A stretch of DNA of 7,340 bases from Vibrio sp. (lineage in GTDB: Bacteria > Pseudomonadota > Gammaproteobacteria > Enterobacterales > Vibrionaceae), in NCBI GenBank assembly GCA_007124475.1, contig SLFB01000297.1, forward strand, positions 1 through 7,340. Direction: 5' to 3'. Shown here one piece after another: positions 5,158 to 7,340 of the stretch (positions are counted from its first letter, which is position 1; the number at the start of each line of letters is the position of its first letter). Both the position numbers and the translations under genes were made by a program. The notes below the pieces were generated by a model. That model worked only from the letters and a program-made list of their open reading frames with translations, was not told the DNA's origin and did no database searches.

Positions 5158-6066
5158 TTAATGGTTCGCCAAAGTGACGAATAGCAGCATGAAAACAGGG
5201 ACCAATAAACTTAATATGAATCCGCTAACGATAGCTATTGGCACACAGCGAACGCCACCAGAGGTTTGAATAATCGGTAGCGTAAAATCCATCGCTGTTG
5301 CACCGGCGTAGCCAATGGCGGTAGAGGGTTGTTGACGAATGAGCAAAGGGATCAGTACCAAAGCCACTAACTCACGCAATAATTCAATGAGAAATGAAGC
5401 ACCACCATAGACAGGGCCGAAAGCATCCCCCATGAGGATGCCAGATAATGAATACCATCCGAATCCTGAGGCCATAGCCAGTGCTTGATAAATCGGTATA
5501 TCTAATAGAAATGCAGCAATGATCCCCCCGAGCCAGCTAGAGACAATGACTAAGCTCGCGATGATCATACCGTGTTTATTTAATAAAATTTGTTTTAAGC
5601 TCAAGCCGCTGTTTCTTAATTGAACGCCAATACAAAATAGCAAAATGAATAAAATCCATTCACTTGCTGTTTCTAACCACGATGAACGGGTATTCATCAT
5701 TAAGCCGAGTACGAAGCCGGCGGCAACGATAGCTACCAGCTTTAGTGATTCTAAGGTGAGGGAAGAGAGGGGCAATTTATTTTTACTCGATTGGTTATTC
5801 AGTGGACGCCATCGATCAACCCAAGGTAATACCAGTAAATTACAAATTCCAATGGCGAGAAAAAACACCATAGTGACTTGCAAGATAACTTTAAAATTGC
5901 CCATTAAATTTTCAAGGGCAGCTAGGCTTAAGCCCATTACAAAAAGAATGACAAAAATCAGGCTCAGCGTCATCTTATTGAGCCATGTCAGTACTGTTTC
6001 ACTTTTGACTAGGCAAGCATAGCCGGCCACTAAAGGAGCAAAAATAAAGAGAATTCCTGATAGCAT
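5158..6066 (-). CDS. lysO: LysO-family L-lysine exporter (formerly YbjE, DUF340)
   Basis: Inner-membrane protein exporting L-lysine and the toxic analogue thialysine; E. coli LysO is the characterised member and is controlled by ArgP. The 302 residues match the roughly 300 of E. coli. I see about eight hydrophobic segments, near residues 2-20, 33-51, 59-80, 107-126, 134-150, 167-188, 222-244 and 276-299. Blocks shared with E. coli as I remember it are LESLKL (105-110), GVQLRN (147-152), ALAMASGFGWYSLSGIL (195-211), RELVA (231-235), MDFTLP (259-264) and GFILSLLVP (282-290). Acidic membrane residues such as E232 are candidates for coupling export to ions. The ATG at 6064-6066 follows AAGGAG with a 6-base spacer, a clear start. 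The HDOD gene ends 26 bp upstream on the same strand, so the two are probably co-transcribed. No lysine riboswitch could fit in that gap. Confidence 0.92.
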   Translation of the reverse strand: MLSGILFIFAPLVAGYACLVKSETVLTWLNKMTLSLIFVILFVMGLSLAALENLMGNFKVILQVTMVFFLAIGICNLLVLPWVDRWRPLNNQSSKNKLPLSSLTLESLKLVAIVAAGFVLGLMMNTRSSWLETASEWILFILLFCIGVQLRNSGLSLKQILLNKHGMIIASLVIVSSWLGGIIAAFLLDIPIYQALAMASGFGWYSLSGILMGDAFGPVYGGASFLIELLRELVALVLIPLLIRQQPSTAIGYAGATAMDFTLPIIQTSGGVRCVPIAIVSGFILSLLVPVFMLLFVTLANH

Positions 6067-6092
6067 TTCCTACTCCTTAAGTTAATGAGTAA

Positions 6093-7013
6093 TTAGAAGC
6101 CGGTATTATGAATAACCTGTTTTAGTCGGGTATCGAATTCAGCAGTTGATAAATTACTAAGGTAATAAAGAACTTCTGCTCCCGAGGTATTGATTTCAAC
6201 CTCATGCTCATCCAATTCATCGTCTTGTTTTCTAAATAAGAGTAAATGATTAGTGATGCGCGCAATGTCTAAATAGCTAACGGGTACAGTTTTATTGATT
6301 ATTAACTGATTGCTTGCAACCTCAACAAAATCATTATCGAACCCCCAATGTGATAGTACCTGTTGGCTGGTAATAGCGCACTTAGATTGGAAAATTTGCA
6401 GAGCAATATTTTCATCTAAATAATGACCATTTTCTAAGTACAGGTGGTATTCATTGACTAAGCAAAATAAACCAATATCAGCTAATAAACCGGTTAATAA
6501 TGCCTTTTCAGATTCTAAATACTGGTAATCCAGTGGGTAAAGCTGCTTAAAGCTTTGTGTGACCAACACCATACTAGCAGCGAACTCTCTCGATGCTCTA
6601 GCACTTTGAGTCAGTATATCTTGACTAGATTGACTCACTTGAAGAGCTAATTTCAATTGCTCTATCGCCTGGGCAGTGACAATGTCACGTGTGCGAACGA
6701 TACCTAATCGCGCTACAGCGGTGTTGAGATCATAGCAGGTAATGTTACGTCGATTAAATATGACTGAATTAGCAATGCGGATCACCGCAGCGGCTAAACC
6801 AGGATCGTCGGTCAAGCAAGCGGCTACATCAGCGACAGTTGAAGAATTATCACTGCATAATTGCTGAATTTTAATCACGACATTGGGAATGGGGGGCATT
6901 GAAATTTTGCCATTTCTTATCGACATTTCAACTAACTGTGCGAACTCAGTTTCCAATCCTTGGATAAGCAAGTGCTTATTTTCTGGTAACCAATAAAACG
7001 ATAAGTGGGACAT
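6093..7013 (-). CDS. HDOD-domain protein, degenerate HD signalling family
   Basis: Cytosolic protein with an HDOD domain (PF08668) covering about residues 35-235. These proteins resemble HD phosphohydrolases without catalytic residues and act in bacterial signalling and regulation. Family marks are MPPIPNVVIKIQQL (39-52), DDPGLAAAVIRIANS (69-83), the LNTAVARLGI helix (96-105), LLTGLLADIGLF (172-183) and LSHWGF (220-225). In LLTGLLADIG the histidine usual in the HD pair is Ala178 before Asp179, so metal-dependent hydrolysis is unlikely. The C-terminal 70 residues include an acidic stretch (264-272) with no domain I recognise. There is no receiver, GGDEF or EAL domain, so it is a stand-alone 306-residue member. 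The ATG at 7011-7013 has no strong ribosome-binding site. The gene is followed closely by lysO, which suggests co-expression but not necessarily a lysine-related role. Confidence 0.87.
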   Translation of the reverse strand: MSHLSFYWLPENKHLLIQGLETEFAQLVEMSIRNGKISMPPIPNVVIKIQQLCSDNSSTVADVAACLTDDPGLAAAVIRIANSVIFNRRNITCYDLNTAVARLGIVRTRDIVTAQAIEQLKLALQVSQSSQDILTQSARASREFAASMVLVTQSFKQLYPLDYQYLESEKALLTGLLADIGLFCLVNEYHLYLENGHYLDENIALQIFQSKCAITSQQVLSHWGFDNDFVEVASNQLIINKTVPVSYLDIARITNHLLLFRKQDDELDEHEVEINTSGAEVLYYLSNLSTAEFDTRLKQVIHNTGF

Positions 7014-7044
7014 TAGGCATAATCAATCATATAAAAGATAAATC

Positions 7045-7074
7045 ATTTTACCGATCGTGAATCTAAAGATGCAA
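7045..7074 (-). promoter_or_regulatory. Possible promoter of the HDOD-lysO unit
   Basis: On the minus strand TTGCAT (7069-7074, weak -35) is followed after 18 bases by TAAAAT (7045-7050, five of six matches to the -10 consensus). Transcription would begin near 7038, about 25 bases before the HDOD start codon. The region is AT-rich, so a chance match is quite possible. Confidence 0.35.
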
Positions 7075-7220
7075 CAGCTAAAGTGATTTTAATCTAACTA
7101 TCGCTTCTCACTGATTTTCTCATAGATATAGTTAAGTTTTAACATTAGGCCATGTTTTTTTTATGGGATTAAAGTTGCAGAAATGTGACATTAGTCCAGA
7201 AAAGAAGTAAGGTTTTATGT

Positions 7221-7239
7221 ATTATTCATTGAGAATAAT
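7221..7239. repeat. 19-bp inverted repeat, possibly Fur-like
   Basis: ATTATTC (7221-7227) and GAATAAT (7233-7239) are perfect inverted copies around a 5-base spacer. The overlapping bases 7233-7243 and those just before can be read as a partial Fur 7-1-7 motif (TGAGAAT-A-ATTATGC, about 11 of 14 positions). AT-rich sequence gives many such partial matches, and no iron gene is visible nearby. Confidence 0.25.
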
Positions 7240-7340
7240 TATGCAACAAAGTGGTTAGTGCCCAGGTGTATATCGTGATGACTTGCTTACCATAAAATAT
7301 AATGGACTTTATCAATATCACTGCTCTGTTGCTCTCATTA

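Larger units (their letters stand above)
7014..7340. other. Right-end intergenic region, no convincing long gene
   Basis: The 327 bp upstream of the HDOD gene contain no supported ORF of normal size on either strand, and none appears to run off the right edge. Short elements seen are a weak promoter for the HDOD gene (7045-7074), a 13-codon plus-strand frame (7217-7258), an ATTATTC/GAATAAT inverted repeat (7221-7239) and a consensus -10 box TATAAT on the plus strand (7298-7303). A half CRP-like site AAATGTGA lies near 7180-7190. The plus-strand elements could belong to a gene starting to the right of the window. Confidence 0.5.

Noticed and set aside
5645..6022. 125-codon plus-strand ORF inside lysO
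   Set aside because: It is an antisense shadow of the membrane-protein gene with no known domain and no ribosome-binding site that stands out.
6067..6092. Lysine riboswitch ahead of lysO
   Set aside because: The gap to the upstream gene is only 26 bp, far too short for the L-box aptamer.
7141..7162. Hairpin AACAT/ATGTT followed by eight T, terminator-like on the plus strand
   Set aside because: The stem has only five AT-rich pairs and there is no plus-strand gene upstream that would need a terminator.

Overview
The window looks like ordinary chromosomal DNA from a member of the Vibrionaceae (Vibrio or a close relative). The base composition is moderately AT-rich. The gene set is typical of that family: a GrxA-type glutaredoxin, an iron-type alcohol dehydrogenase, a HexR regulator, the PLP-dependent aspartate decarboxylase PanP (used by vibrios in place of PanD) and a LysO exporter. 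From memory, the Vibrio cholerae chromosome around VC1146-VC1151 has a very similar order; I could not check this. I see no rRNA, tRNA, CRISPR array, insertion sequence or phage gene.

Layout from left to right. grxA lies on the minus strand (38-304). A roughly 280-bp intergenic stretch separates it from the divergent plus-strand alcohol dehydrogenase gene (589-1842), which has a convincing intrinsic terminator behind it (about 1866-1910). hexR converges on it from the minus strand (1934-2788). The 347-bp gap between hexR and panP is the most structured part of the window. It holds a very good sigma70-like promoter next to hexR and two near-identical short palindromes flanking that promoter. 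Further upstream are a 19-codon minus-strand small ORF with a perfect AGGAGGT ribosome-binding site, an inverted repeat overlapping a second promoter, and a long AT-rich hairpin that probably ends panP transcription. panP (3136-4794, minus) follows, with a 363-bp upstream region that contains a consensus -10 box about 275 bases before the start codon. lysO (5158-6066) and an HDOD-domain gene (6093-7013) are both on the minus strand and only 26 bp apart, so they are probably co-transcribed, HDOD gene first. The last 327 bp carry no convincing long gene.

The genes cover several separate housekeeping jobs. GrxA handles thiol redox. HexR controls central carbon metabolism, probably in response to 2-keto-3-deoxy-6-phosphogluconate (KDPG). 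PanP makes beta-alanine for pantothenate and CoA. LysO exports lysine. The HDOD protein is a likely signalling scaffold with a degenerate HD motif. No defence system or other obviously novel multi-gene system is present. The best lead for something undescribed is the small ORF and its surrounding control elements upstream of hexR. All promoter, operator and small-ORF calls come from reading by eye and are less certain than the six main genes.
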